A stretch of 64,000 bases of DNA from Nicotiana tabacum (taxonomy: Eukaryota; Streptophyta; Magnoliopsida; Solanales; Solanaceae), in assembly GCF_000715075.1 (NCBI RefSeq), contig NC_134087.1:186837276-186901275 (forward strand). Reading direction: 5' to 3'. This document shows positions 37,261 to 47,537 of the stretch, in pieces. Positions within the stretch are counted from its first letter, which is position 1. Each line of letters begins with the position of its first letter. The notes below the pieces were generated by a model. The model saw only the letters and a program-made list of their open reading frames with translations. It was not told the DNA's origin and did not search any database. The position numbers and the translations under genes are program-made.

Positions 37261-38515
37261 AACGAAGAGAAAAAGAGAAAGAAAGAAAACAACAAAACGA
37301 AAAAAAGAAAAAAAAGAAAAGAAAAGAAAAGAAAAATGATAGCATAAAAGAAAAGAAAAAAAAAGAATGTCAAATGAAAAAAGAGGAATTGGGAACTACG
37401 TTTGACCTGATTCCTCAAAGAGGATACGTAGGCGCTTCACGGCTCGGTCATATTTTTGAAAAATGAAAAAAAAAATCAGTTAGGATATCCCCAAGCAAGA
37501 AACTGGGGCAAAGGTTGCGTTTATTGTGAATAAATCTAATTCCGAAGGTTGTAACTAATAACCCAAAATTAATGTATTTTTTTGAGCCTTTTATACCCTT
37601 TCTTTCTAGCCTATCCAAAACCCACATTACGGTCCAAAGAAAGACCTTCTGACCAGTCTTCAAAAGATGCCAAGTCAGACAAATGAGAGTCTTACCGGCG
37701 AACATAACATTCTGTTCCACAGCAGAAAGGACTCTAATCTCCAACAGAAAGAGTCATACCGGCGACACTCCAAATCCCCAGCTGGAAAGTAATACAAATG
37801 AGAGAGTCTTATCGGTGAAAACCTTCACAGGCACCATAAGGCGATGAAATCTGAGAGAAAACCAAAATGAGAGAGGCTTGATAGTGAAAAAACCCTTCGG
37901 GCACTACAAGTCGAATAAGATTGGGAATCAGATGGGGAATCGTCAAGGGAAGGTCTTGAGAGACGATTGACGGCAGAGGATAGGCCACATACGCATGTCA
38001 TGGCCATTAGAGTCGGTATCTGCGTTTGATAGATTTTTATTTATAGTTTCTTTTGTTAAAGAGTCATCTTTTCCTTTGTCTTTATTTTGTTTCTTTTTAT
38101 TTTTTCCTTTCATAGGAAAATTCCCTAGTAGAGTCTGTTTGGTCGGAACCAGTGGGAAATGACTTCAAAATAGGCCATCAACTAGTACATCCAAGTGGTA
38201 CAAGGAACAGGCGCAAAACCCGTGTCAAGAAGGGTATCCCTATCAAGATGAGATTGATAAAAGGGATGGGCCAGTGTCAGCAATTAATATCATCCCCAGC
38301 AAGTTTGATAGCATAATGGAACACAAAGCTGGGAAAGGAGAAAGAGGAAACCATCCCCAACAAGAGTGGCATGACCGCTTACCATGTTTTTAAACTAACA
38401 AATTTTTCTTTGATTTAGAAACAGGGAAAACGAACGTTATTGATGGCGGAAAGACAGGCCATAAAGAAAATCATCAAACCGGGGCAGAAAATTTTCTCAT
38501 TGTGAAAATTTTCTC
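37261..38515 (+). other. 3' non-coding region of element B
   Basis: A purine tract at 37260-37385, then a hairpin copy, then AATGAGAGAG...GGTGAAAACC units near 37680, 37797 and 37866 matching A. No coding capacity. Confidence 0.6.
37393..37434 (+). other. Two-stem hairpin motif, copy B3
   Basis: CTACG (37396-37400) pairs with CGTAG (37427-37431). Inner stem TCCTC/GAGGA around AAA is perfect. Confidence 0.7.
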
Positions 38516-38517
38516 GA

Positions 38518-38720
38518 AGACAGGTGCCCACCTGAATAACGAGAGGAATACTTTATGTCTTAGTATAGACAGGCGCCCACCTGAATAACGAGAGGAATAC
38601 TTTTTGTCTGTGCATTTCATATTTCAGGCACCCACCTGTATAACAAGGGAATACATTTCATGTCTTTACCATTAGGCGCCCACCTGTATAACAAGGGAAT
38701 ACATTCCACGTCTGTTCCAA
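38518..38720 (+). repeat. GGCGCCCACCTG repeats of element B
   Basis: Four units (near 38521, 38570, 38627, 38672) of AGGCGCCCACCTG(A/T)ATAAC followed by GGAATAC. They correspond to the GCCCGCCTGGAG units of A. Confidence 0.85.
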
Positions 38721-38721
38721 T

Positions 38722-41275
38722 AGGAGACGCACTTCCTAAGCCTAGCCTTTACCAATAGGAGACGCACTTCCTAAGCCTAGCCTTTACCAATAGGAGACGC
38801 ACTTCCTAAGTCTAGTTTTGCCAATAGGAGACGCACTTCCTAAGCTTTACCCATAGGAGACGCACTTCCTAAGTTATTTCACCCATAGGAGATGCATTTC
38901 CTCCTAAGTTTATTTTTACCCATAGGAGATGCATTTCCTCCTAAGTTTGTTTTAGTTTCACCCATAGGAGATGCATTTCCTCCTAAGTTTGTTTTAGTCC
39001 ACCCATAGGAGATGCATTTCCTCCTAAGTTTGTTTTAGTCCACCCATAGGAGATGCATTTCCTCCTAAGTTTGTTTTAGTTTCACCCATAGGAGATGCAT
39101 TTCCTCCTAAGTTTGTTTTAGTCCACCCATAGGAGATGCATTTCCTCCTAAGTTTGTTTTAGTTTCACCCATAGGAGATGCATTTCCTCCTAAGTTTGTT
39201 TTAGTCCACCCATAGGAGATGCATTTCCTCCTAAGTTTGTTTTAGTTCCACCCATAGGAGATGCATTTCCTCCTAAGTTTGTTTTGGTCCACCCATAGGA
39301 GATGCATTTCCTCCTAAGTTTGTTTTAGTTTCACCCTTAGGAGATGCATTTCCTCCTAAGTTTGTTTTTTACCCATAGGAGATGTATTTCCTCCTAAAGT
39401 TTATTTTTACCAATAGGAGACGCACATCCTAAGTTAAGTTTCACCAATAGGAGACGCACATCCTAAGATAAGTTTCACCATTAGGAGACGCACTTCCTAA
39501 GTCAATTTCACCAATAGGAGACGCACATCCTAAGTAAGTTCCACCAAGAGGAGACGCACATCCTAAGTTAGTTTCACCAAGAGGAGACGCACTTCCTAAG
39601 AAAAATTTCACCAATAGGAGACGCACGTCCTAAGGAGACGCACTTCCTAAAAATAGTTTCACCAAGAGGAGACGCACATCCTAAGTTAGTTTCACCAACA
39701 GGAGACGCACATCCTAAGTTAAGTTTTACCAAGAGGAGACGCACTTCCTAAGTAAGTTTCACCAAGAGGAGATGCACATCCTAAGTCAGTTTCACCAATA
39801 GGAGACGCACATCCTAAGAATAGTTTCATCAATAGGAGACGCACTTCCTAAGAATAGTTTCACCAATAGGAGACGCACTTCCTAAGCTAAGTTTCACCAA
39901 TAGGAGACGCACTTCCTAAGCTAAGTTTCACCAATAGGAGACGCACATCCTAAGGAGACGCACTTCCTAAGAATAGTTTCACCAAGAGGAGACGCACTTC
40001 CTAAGAAAAGTTTCACCAAGAGGAGACGCACATCCTAAGTTAGTCCTAAGATAAGTTTCACCAAGAGGAGACGCACTTCCTAAGAATAGTTTCACCTATA
40101 GGAGACGCACTTCCTAAGAATAGTTTCACCAGTAGGAGACGCACTTCCTAAGCCAAGTTTTACCAATAGGAGACGTACTTCCTAAGTTATTTCACCCAAT
40201 AGGAGACGCACTTCCTAAGTTAGTTTTACCCAATAGGAGACGCACTTCCTAAGAAAAGTTTCACCAATAGGAGACGCACTTCCTAAGTTTATTTCACCAA
40301 TAGGAGACGCACTTCCTAAGTTTATTTCACCAACAGGAGACGCACTTCCTAAGTATAGTTGTACCCATAGGAGATGCACTTCCTAAGTAAGTTTTACCAA
40401 TAGGAGATGCACTTCCTAAGTTTAGTTTTTCCCAATAGGAGACGCACTTCCTAAGTTTATTGTACCCAATAGGAGAACGCACTTCCTAAGTTCAGTTTTA
40501 CCATAGGAGACGCACTTCCTAAAGTTCAGTTTTACCATAGGAGACGCACTTCCCAAGTTCAGTTCTACCAATAGGAGACGCACTTCCTAAGTTTATTGTA
40601 CCCACAGGAGACGCACTTCCTAAGTTTATTGTACCTAATAGGAGACGCACTTCCGTAAAGTTTAGTTTTGCCCATACGAGATGCACTTCCTAAGTTTACT
40701 TTTATCCCATAGGAGACGCACTTCCTAAATTAAGATTTCACGCATAGGAGACGCATTTCCTAAATTATTTTCATTCATAGGAGACGCACTTCCTAGTTCA
40801 AAATCATTAAGGTTTCACCCATAGGAGACGCACTTCCTAAGACTATTTAACCCCTAGGAGACGCACTTCCTAAGTTTAATTTCGTGCATAGGAAACGCAC
40901 TTCCTGAATTAAGTTTACTTTAGGAGACACACTTCCTAGTTTGGCTTTTTCAGGTTATACTTTTACTTTAGGAGATGCACTTCCTAGTTTGGCTTTTTCA
41001 GGTTATACTTTATTTTAGGAGACACACTTCCGGAATTGAGATTTCACCCTTAGGAGATGCACTTCGTAGTTTGATTCATTTTGAGTTCGACCATAAGAAA
41101 CACAATTCCTAGTCTAGTTCTTTGAAGTTTTCACCCTTAGGAGACGCACTTCCTAGTTTAGCTCATTCCGATTCAACTATAGAAGAAGCACTTTCTAGTT
41201 TGAGTCATTGAGGTTTTTTTAGCAGACACATTTGCTAGCAAGAGTTTTGGTTTTACTCGTAGGAGATGCACATCC
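38722..41275 (+). repeat. Large hairpin tandem array of element B
   Basis: About 70 units by eye of TAGGAGACGCACTTCCTAAG with spacers such as GTTTCACCAA, mostly 32-42 bp period. Units at 38886-39400 form a sub-array (period 41-42) with TAGGAG-ATGCATTTC-CTCCTA, where the stem is 6 bp. So the stem is kept or lengthened while the loop changes. Several units are imperfect (ATCCTAAG endings). Confidence 0.93.
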
Positions 41276-42088
41276 TAGCCTAGTCTTTAGTTTACTCTCA
41301 TCATTGCATCAGTAGTATAAATAGGTTACAATTTTGCTAACGACTCACAAATCTTCCCAGTGCAAACTGGGTTAGGAAATTCTCGTTTGTTTTGTTTGTT
41401 TTGGTTGTAGGATCCCACCTGGAGAATAGAGGTTGTTAAATTCAAGATGATGAAGCCAGGCGCCCGCCCATAATAACAGAAGAATACATTCCAGTCTTTA
41501 CTTTTCAAGTGTTGAAGTTGGGAGCCCGCCCATAATAACAGAGGCATACATTTCAAGATCAAGTCAGAAGACAATAAAACAGAGGGTTACAACAAGAATC
41601 TCCAGCAGGAAACAATAAAATCTCAGCACCGGAAACAGAAGGTCCCAGCACAAATTCAGGCGCATGAGTCAAAAGGAAGAAAAGAGGCGTCTTGAAAGAA
41701 GCAGCTGGTGAACATTAAATCATGCCCAGCATAACAAGTCTGATGAAGAGAGCCGTACCCACCAGAGGAACCGCCAAAAAGCTTGATGAAGAAAGCCATG
41801 TCCCTAGCGGACCGAGCAAAATGATGAAAACTGGTATTCAGAAAAGCAAAAGGCCAGTATCACGCCCAAATTCAAGAAAGAAAAGCACCGGAGGAAACAC
41901 AAGCCGACAAGAAAGCAAGGCAACAAGAACAAATTTTAGTCTAGCCTAGCTTCTTGTTTTCTTTTAAGCACGGTGTAACAAGGAGATCGGTAAGCAGTGA
42001 TAACAGCATGCAACAACAGTAACATTGCAGTCCCATGGTAGTCCCAGCTACCAAAGCTTCCCGAACTACATTGACCTGATCCCGAACT
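41276..42088 (+). other. Tail of element B before its 3' LTR
   Basis: Non-coding, with more GCCCGCC(C/T) units near 41407, 41461 and 41524. It ends with a half copy of the two-stem hairpin (42061-42079) cut by the deletion that removed the 3' LTR start. Confidence 0.6.
42061..42079 (+). other. Two-stem hairpin motif, half copy B4
   Basis: CCGAACTACATTGACCTGAT is the 5' half only. The partner CGTAG-type arm is missing at the deletion junction near 42088. Confidence 0.55.
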
Positions 42089-43379
42089 AAAATAAAGAGA
42101 GATTTCCGCACTATTTGTCTTCTCCATTTTTACTAGTTTTCTCCGTGTTGCTGGGATTTCTGGACTGAGGTGTTGAAGCTACTGTGTTGGGCTTTCTGCT
42201 GCTGTATGTTGCTGTGTTACATACTACTTTGCTGATCTTCTTCTTCTTGTACTGTCATTTCCAGGTACACATTTGTACACTCTCGGTTTGAAGCGAAATG
42301 AAATATTAATCAAGCTTTGTCCCTGTTGAATCCCTCCTGTTTAGATTTGTGTTTGAATATAATTTTCCTTTCTTTGGATAAAAATGTAGTCGATTAATTA
42401 ATGAGTAATGGGCTTGCATATGTATAATTTCTTCATCTAATAAATTTAGTTTAAATTAATCAAATACTAGTTAATTTGTTTTTGATATTATGGTGTGTCA
42501 ATCTCATGTTCCAGTATTATTGAATAATAGAATATAGAATGAAAGCAATTTTTCTTTGTACAAACTCGACCGCAATTTTCCATTCACATTAGCCGTAAGC
42601 TAATAACTAATAAGTTTTTTTTTCCAGCATGTAATTAATTGAGAAATTTTCTTTTATTTTTAGAGACAAACTTAATAGAAGAAATGTAGTCACTATAGGT
42701 TTATCTTTAAAAATAAGAATGAGATGAGCCTCGCCAAATAAAAATACAAAATTGCGGGGCCCTCAGTAAATATTTGTTTTATATTGCTTAGATTTCGGGA
42801 TGGACCATTTAGCAAAATTCCACGGCCCTACCCAAAGTAGATGATACGCTAGTCGCTTTAGGCGCGCCTTTAATAATTTAATTTTCTTAAACTCGGGTGC
42901 ACATTGATGTGACCCAAATCCAAATCTCAACGGAGTCAAAGTGTGTCGACGACCACGGGTATATTGATTGTAATGCGGTTCGAGATACATTTTTACAACG
43001 TTGCAATTCCTTGTAAAAAATAATAATAATAATTATGAAAGCGGTAAAAAGTTAAAATTTGCACATAAGTTCATATTTGTATTAAATCAGATAATCAAGC
43101 CAAATATGACAGTTGAGCAACCGTGCTAGAACCACGGAACTCGGAAATGCCTAACACCTTCTCCCGGGTTAACAGAATTCCTTATCCGGATTTCTGGTGC
43201 GCAGACTGTAATATGAAGTCATTCTTTTCCTCGATTCGGGATTAAAATTGGTGACTTGGGACACCCTAAATCTCCCAAGTGGCGACTCTGAAATAAATAA
43301 ACAAATCCCGTTTCGATTGTCCTTTAATTGGAAAAAACTCCCTTGCACCCCATCGGGTGCGGAAAAAGGAGGTGTGACA
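42089..43379 (+). repeat. 3' LTR of element B, 5'-truncated
   Basis: 1291 bp matching 32252-33542 with the same length and about 14 differences. The first about 1303 bp of the LTR, including the TG end, promoter and purine tract junction, are absent. The junction falls in AAAATAAAGAG. Confidence 0.92.
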
Positions 43380-43506
43380 AGGCTTAGCTAGTCTTTTTCA
43401 TGTTTTGATTTTTGATTTAACAATAGGACTGCGGATCGGAACCTCAGCGGAACGGCACCTCGATCGGATCTCCACCTCGGCATACTCTGTCATCTCACTC
43501 ATTTCT

Positions 43507-43553
43507 AAACTACACGTGGCCTGATTCCTTTAAAGTCAAGGATATGTAGGCAG
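43507..43553 (+). other. Two-stem hairpin motif, copy A4
   Basis: CTACA (43510-43514) pairs with TGTAG (43545-43549), a compensatory change from CTACG/CGTAG. Inner stem TCCTT/AAGGA. Confidence 0.7.
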
Positions 43554-43672
43554 CCCAGATACCAGGGCTCGGTCACACTCCCTTCTCTCTTAGCTTTAGT
43601 CTCTCCAAATAAGGGTCGGGTCAAAAACCTGTCTAGTCAGTATTTGTCTGAATACTCTATACGTTTCCAGTC

Positions 43673-43685
43673 AAAGAGGGGCAGC
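43673..43685 (+). promoter_or_regulatory. Polypurine tract of element A
   Basis: AAAGAGGGGCAGC abuts the TG of the 3' LTR. Confidence 0.75.
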
Positions 43686-45720
43686 TGTAGACATGTGATT
43701 TTTGACCCTCCCCAAGATTTTTTATATATTAGCGTAAAATATTTAATTTAGGCATAATATAGATATTTTGAGTAATTTTGACTATTTTACTTTATTTTAT
43801 TACAAGAAAACAAAAAATCACAAAAATAGGTTCATTAATATTTTGTAGTCATTTTTAATCTAAACAAAAAAATCTTTAAAAAAAATATATACAACAATAG
43901 TATCGTATTTTTATTTTAATATGATATTTGAAAATACCAAAAATAGATTTGTTTTTATGGTTAGTTTTATTTTAATAATTATTTGAATAGTAGGAATAAT
44001 TAACAAATGAGCCCGTATTTTTAATCTCGTTCGCAGCGAAAGAATAGAGCTTGGGCTCGAGCAACCTATCTTTAGGCCTAATTTTAGACCTAGCCCATAA
44101 TTGCCAAGCCCATAATTCCTAGGCCCATACCCCTTAACCTAAAACCCTACCTAAACCTAGACTATATAAATAAAAAGAAAAAAGAAAAAATAACGAAAAC
44201 TGAAACGAGAAAGAGGCTGGGAACAAAAGAAGGCAGCTGCGCATGGATAACAAAAGAAGGGGATGATAACGAAGAAGGGCTGAAAAGCAAAAAGCTGCGC
44301 AGACAAAAAACGACCCGACCCCCCTTTTGGATCGTCGTCTTCACGAGACTACCCCTGGCCTCATTTTAATTTTCCTTCAAAAAACCATAAAAGGAGAACG
44401 ATACAAGCACCCTCCCCGCGTCTTCTTCTTCTTCATCGAACGACCCCCCCCACGTAGCTTTCATAATCTTCTTCGCTAGAACGATAGGAGAAAACCCTAG
44501 GAGCCTGAAGAAGAATCAGCGACGCCACCAAGCTTCGTCGGAAATCCGGCGACCTCACTCACCCCACCCCTCTCGTTCCGTTACTGCCTCACTGGCAAAT
44601 GACAACACAAACCAGAGACCAAACAACTTAAACTAGCCGCTGTTCGTCGGAAACCAGAGGCACGACGTCACCGACGACCACCATTGAAGCCGGCGAACAC
44701 ACGCACACACACAGTCATGCACATGAACGGAGTGAGGGAGCGAGCGTAAGGTAGCTGAAGTTTCAGAGTCGTTTGTGAGTATTTATGTGTTGTATAGTCT
44801 CGTAAAAATGAAAGGTTCACCGTGTGGATTAATTCGAAGTTGAGCCATTTGGGTTATTGGACATAAAACTAAAATTAGTGTTTTTTTTTGCTTTTAAGGA
44901 TATTTGTTTGGTTTTGATTGTATACGAGCTAAGAGTCAGTTTGGTTTGCTAAATTCTAGCAGAACGTTAATAAGTCGTTAAGTTCTCTTTTGGGTGAATA
45001 TGACCGTGTTTGCTGGAAATTCATGGAAGTTGAAGGTCACATTTTTCTCTCACGCACTATATTTATGATCTATGGCCTTACTATAATCTCAAAGTTTCAG
45101 AGGAATAATTAATTGCGCTAGTTGCTTTAAGCGCGTTCTTTTAATAATTTTACTTTCCTAAACTCGGGTGTGCATTTCATGTGACCCTACCATAATTTTG
45201 AATAATGATAGTAGAAGTGAACATGTTAAAACCTGGGGGTGCATTTCATGTGACCCAGTTCTAATTTCCAACAAGGTTAAATAGAGCGTGTCGTGAACCA
45301 CCGGTGCATTTCATGTAGTGTGGCTTGCGATATGTTTTAAATGACTTTGAATTAATTCTTTAAATAAGTAAAAGCGGTTAAAAGGTTAAATTGGCACATA
45401 GGTTCAAAATGTTCTAAAATCAGATTATTAAGCCGAATATAACAGTTGAGCGACCGTGCTAGAACCACGAAACTCGGGAATGCCTAACACCTTCTCGCGG
45501 GTTAACAAAATTCTTTACTCGGATTTCTGGTTCGCGGACTGTTAAACAGAGTCAATCTTTTCCTCGATTCGGGATTCAATCGGTGACTTGGGACACCATA
45601 AATCTCCCAAGTGGCGACTCTGAATCTTTATAATAAATCCCGTTTCGATTGTCCTTTAATTGGAAAAACTCCCTTTATTTAGACCCTTCCGGGGGTGTAG
45701 GTAAAAAAGGAGGTGTGACA
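43686..45720 (+). repeat. 3' LTR of element A
   Basis: 2035 bp matching 20507-23128, lacking about 590 bp that correspond to 21593-22190; the junction is near 44780. It ends GTGTGACA next to the duplication GTAAC. Confidence 0.92.
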
Positions 45721-46511
45721 GTAACCACACTAAGATTAGCTCCTAACACCCCTGATGTAGAAGCTATAGCCTTTTGACTTTCATCACATACTATTATAGC
45801 ATATGCTTGATTCACATTTGGTACAAGACTTCGCATAAGTATATGACTTCTAGCTTGTGCATAAGAATCGTTTAGTCCCATTAGAAATTGGTATAACTTC
45901 AATTTTTGCAAATAGATCATAAATTCCCTTGATTTTGCACAATCACAACCTGGGGCAGGAACCAACGACTCAAATTCTTCCCACAAATCTTTCAGTCGTG
46001 AATAATAGACTGATATAGATAAAGTTCCTTGGGCCAAGGTTGCAATTTCTTTATGCAGGTTGAAGGTTCTTGACCCATCAACCTTGTTAAATCTTTCAGC
46101 TAGTTCTTCCCAGACTGCTTGTGCACCTGACGCATACATTATCCCCCCAAGCAGACCTTTAGTTACAGAATTCATAATCCAAGAAAGAACTATTGCATTA
46201 ACTCTTTCCCAGTGATTCCACATGAATTCAGGAAATGATTCTTTCTTGCATATACCATCTACTATCCCCAATTTGTTTCTACCCAATAAAGCTACACGCA
46301 TAGGTCTAAACCTGATGGAGTAATTTTCAATACCTGTCAACTGGAACGAAATTATTTGTATGCCACTAACATCAGCTGGAGAAAGAAACAGAGGATGGTT
46401 GTAATCGATTCCTGCAATTCCTGCATTTCCTGGGTTTGAAACTCCAATACCCAGATTTTGACGATCTCCTGTAGTTGTACCATCTGAAGATTGTTCTCCG
46501 ATGGAACCCAT
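45721..46511 (-). pseudogene. Copia gag N-terminal part
   Basis: Minus-strand frame with ATG at 46511-46509. It carries the copia gag N-terminal domain (NHPLFLSPADVSGIQI, FQLTGIENYSIRFR) and then the UBN2-type gag helices (VWEELAERFNKVDGSRTFNL, YYSRLKDLWEEFESLV, LYQFLMGLNDSYAQARS). The frame itself is intact up to the insertion of element A at 45720/45721; the rest of gag is at 20506-20000. Residues beyond 45720 in the open frame come from LTR A and are not gag. The product is the structural particle protein. Confidence 0.88.
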
Positions 46512-46615
46512 TTCAATTCAAGAAAAGCACAAGAATTTCAGAATTTCAAGATTAGCAACATGCAATTTTAACAAACATTAAATGCCAATTCTTTGACTAG
46601 AATATCTAGCGAGAT

Positions 46616-46628
46616 GGCTCTGATACCA
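46616..46628 (-). promoter_or_regulatory. Copia primer binding site
   Basis: On the minus strand TGGTATCAGAGCC directly follows the 5' LTR and complements initiator tRNA-Met. Confidence 0.88.
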
Positions 46629-46878
46629 TGAGATAATTTGATAGAAGGTGAATGGGATGAAGCCTAGTTAGAAGCAGAAGATAGAATATAAGAGACTAGC
46701 AGAAAGAAAAAATAAGAAGAGAGAAAGAAAAGAACGTATGTCTGTTATTTTCATTTCTTCTTTTTTATCACCTCTTTACATATGTATATATAAAGTATTT
46801 AACACTAACTGATTTAGCTTAGTGTATAAGTAAATGACTAATGTACCTTTAGGAGAGTATCACTTAATTGTCTCAACA
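46629..46878 (-). repeat. Copia 5' LTR
   Basis: 250 bp and about 96% like 16404-16651. Flanked by ATTAC at 46879-46883. Confidence 0.92.
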
Positions 46879-46883
46879 ATTAC

Positions 46884-47317
46884 AATCCGATGGAAACGTG
46901 TTCTTACTCTTAATTTTTTCTATTTATAACTTTAATTCCCAATTCTATTTTTTTAACAGAATGGTGGTGAAATGAGTAGTGGGAACTTCATGCTTTTGTC
47001 AAACTGCTACTTACTTTTGGCAAAACTTGATTGACTTATTTCATCTCTTTCTTTTATTCTGAACGTAGCAAAATATATATCTAATTCATGAGCAATCGAA
47101 GATTCATAAGTTAATTTTGCGAATGGTTACTCAACTTTTAGTTTACTTTATTAAAATTATATATTAATTTTGTAATAAAAAACTAATTGTATTATGCTTA
47201 TATATCACAGAAAATAAAAAATATTAAATTTATGACTTTGATGCAATACATTAAGAGTGATATGACTATCCTGGAGTGGAAAGGGTATAATATATCCTCT
47301 TCTTAGTTCAAAATAAC
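46884..47317. other. AT-rich spacer
   Basis: No coding capacity or recognised element. It continues the sequence left of 16399. Confidence 0.4.
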
Positions 47318-47537
47318 TACTGCCTCTATCTTAATTTATGTGACGATATTTGATACGGTACGAAATTAAAAAAAAAAATATTATTGAAATTTGTGGTTGA
47401 AAAAATCATAAATATTTATATGGTTATAAGTTAATTCAAGTAGAATTCTAAAGATAAATTATTTCAACATAGAGAAAGATACTTTTTTTCTAGAACTGAC
47501 CAAAAAAGAAAGAGCGTTAAATAAATTGGGATGAATA
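47318..47537. mobile_element. Decayed MITE-like element
   Basis: The ends CTCTATCTTAATTTATGTGAC and AAATAAATTGGGATGAA are imperfect inverted repeats of the CCGTCCCAATTTATGTG type common in Solanaceae MITEs. The ends are eroded. Confidence 0.45.

Larger units (their letters stand above)
30949..43379 (+). mobile_element. Ogre-like element B nested in A
   Basis: 12.4 kb with perfect duplication AGGCT. It has a 5' LTR (2594 bp), primer site, leader with hairpins and GNRA modules, a 3' repeat region, and a 3' LTR missing its first about 1300 bp. No gag, pol or ORF1 remains, so it is non-autonomous. By eye the matched LTR parts (32252-33542 and 42089-43379, 1291 bp each) differ at 14 sites (1.1%), so this is the youngest datable insertion. 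Confidence 0.9.
43385..43685 (+). other. 3' end of element A internal region
   Basis: Element A resumes after B. It holds a hairpin copy (43507-43553) and the purine tract AAAGAGGGGCAGC (43673-43685) immediately before the 3' LTR. Confidence 0.7.
20507..45720 (+). mobile_element. Ogre-like element A (Ty3-gypsy, Tat group)
   Basis: A 25.2-kb insertion in copia gag with perfect 5-bp duplication GTAAC. It has a 2622-bp 5' LTR, primer site, leader, a partial gag, long 3' tandem arrays, purine tract and a 2035-bp 3' LTR. No protease, RT, RNase H or integrase is seen: after about 290 codons of gag it jumps to the 3' repeat region. It therefore looks like a non-autonomous deletion derivative. The Ogre/Tat assignment rests on gag style (MPKFDLYD, LSGAALEWYTRQ), the primer site and size. 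Element B is inserted at 30949. Confidence 0.88.
16404..46878 (-). mobile_element. Ty1/copia retrotransposon split by nested insertion
   Basis: Reverse-strand element with 248- and 250-bp LTRs, target duplication ATTAC (16399-16403 and 46879-46883), an initiator-Met primer site and a polypurine tract. Domain order on the minus strand is gag (46511-45721, then 20506-20000), protease, integrase, RT, RNase H, i.e. copia order. The 25.2-kb element A sits inside gag; without it the copia copy is about 5.3 kb, a normal size. Stops in protease, between integrase and RT, and in RNase H, plus a frameshift, show it is inactive. The two LTRs differ at about 10 of 250 sites by eye. Short LTRs and sequence style suggest the Ale/Retrofit or RE1-like group, tentatively. 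Confidence 0.93.

Noticed and set aside
38722..41275. CRISPR-like look: short repeats with palindromic core and variable spacers
   Set aside because: Spacers are near-copies of a few words, not unique; units diverge; the array lies inside a plant retrotransposon with no cas-like genes.
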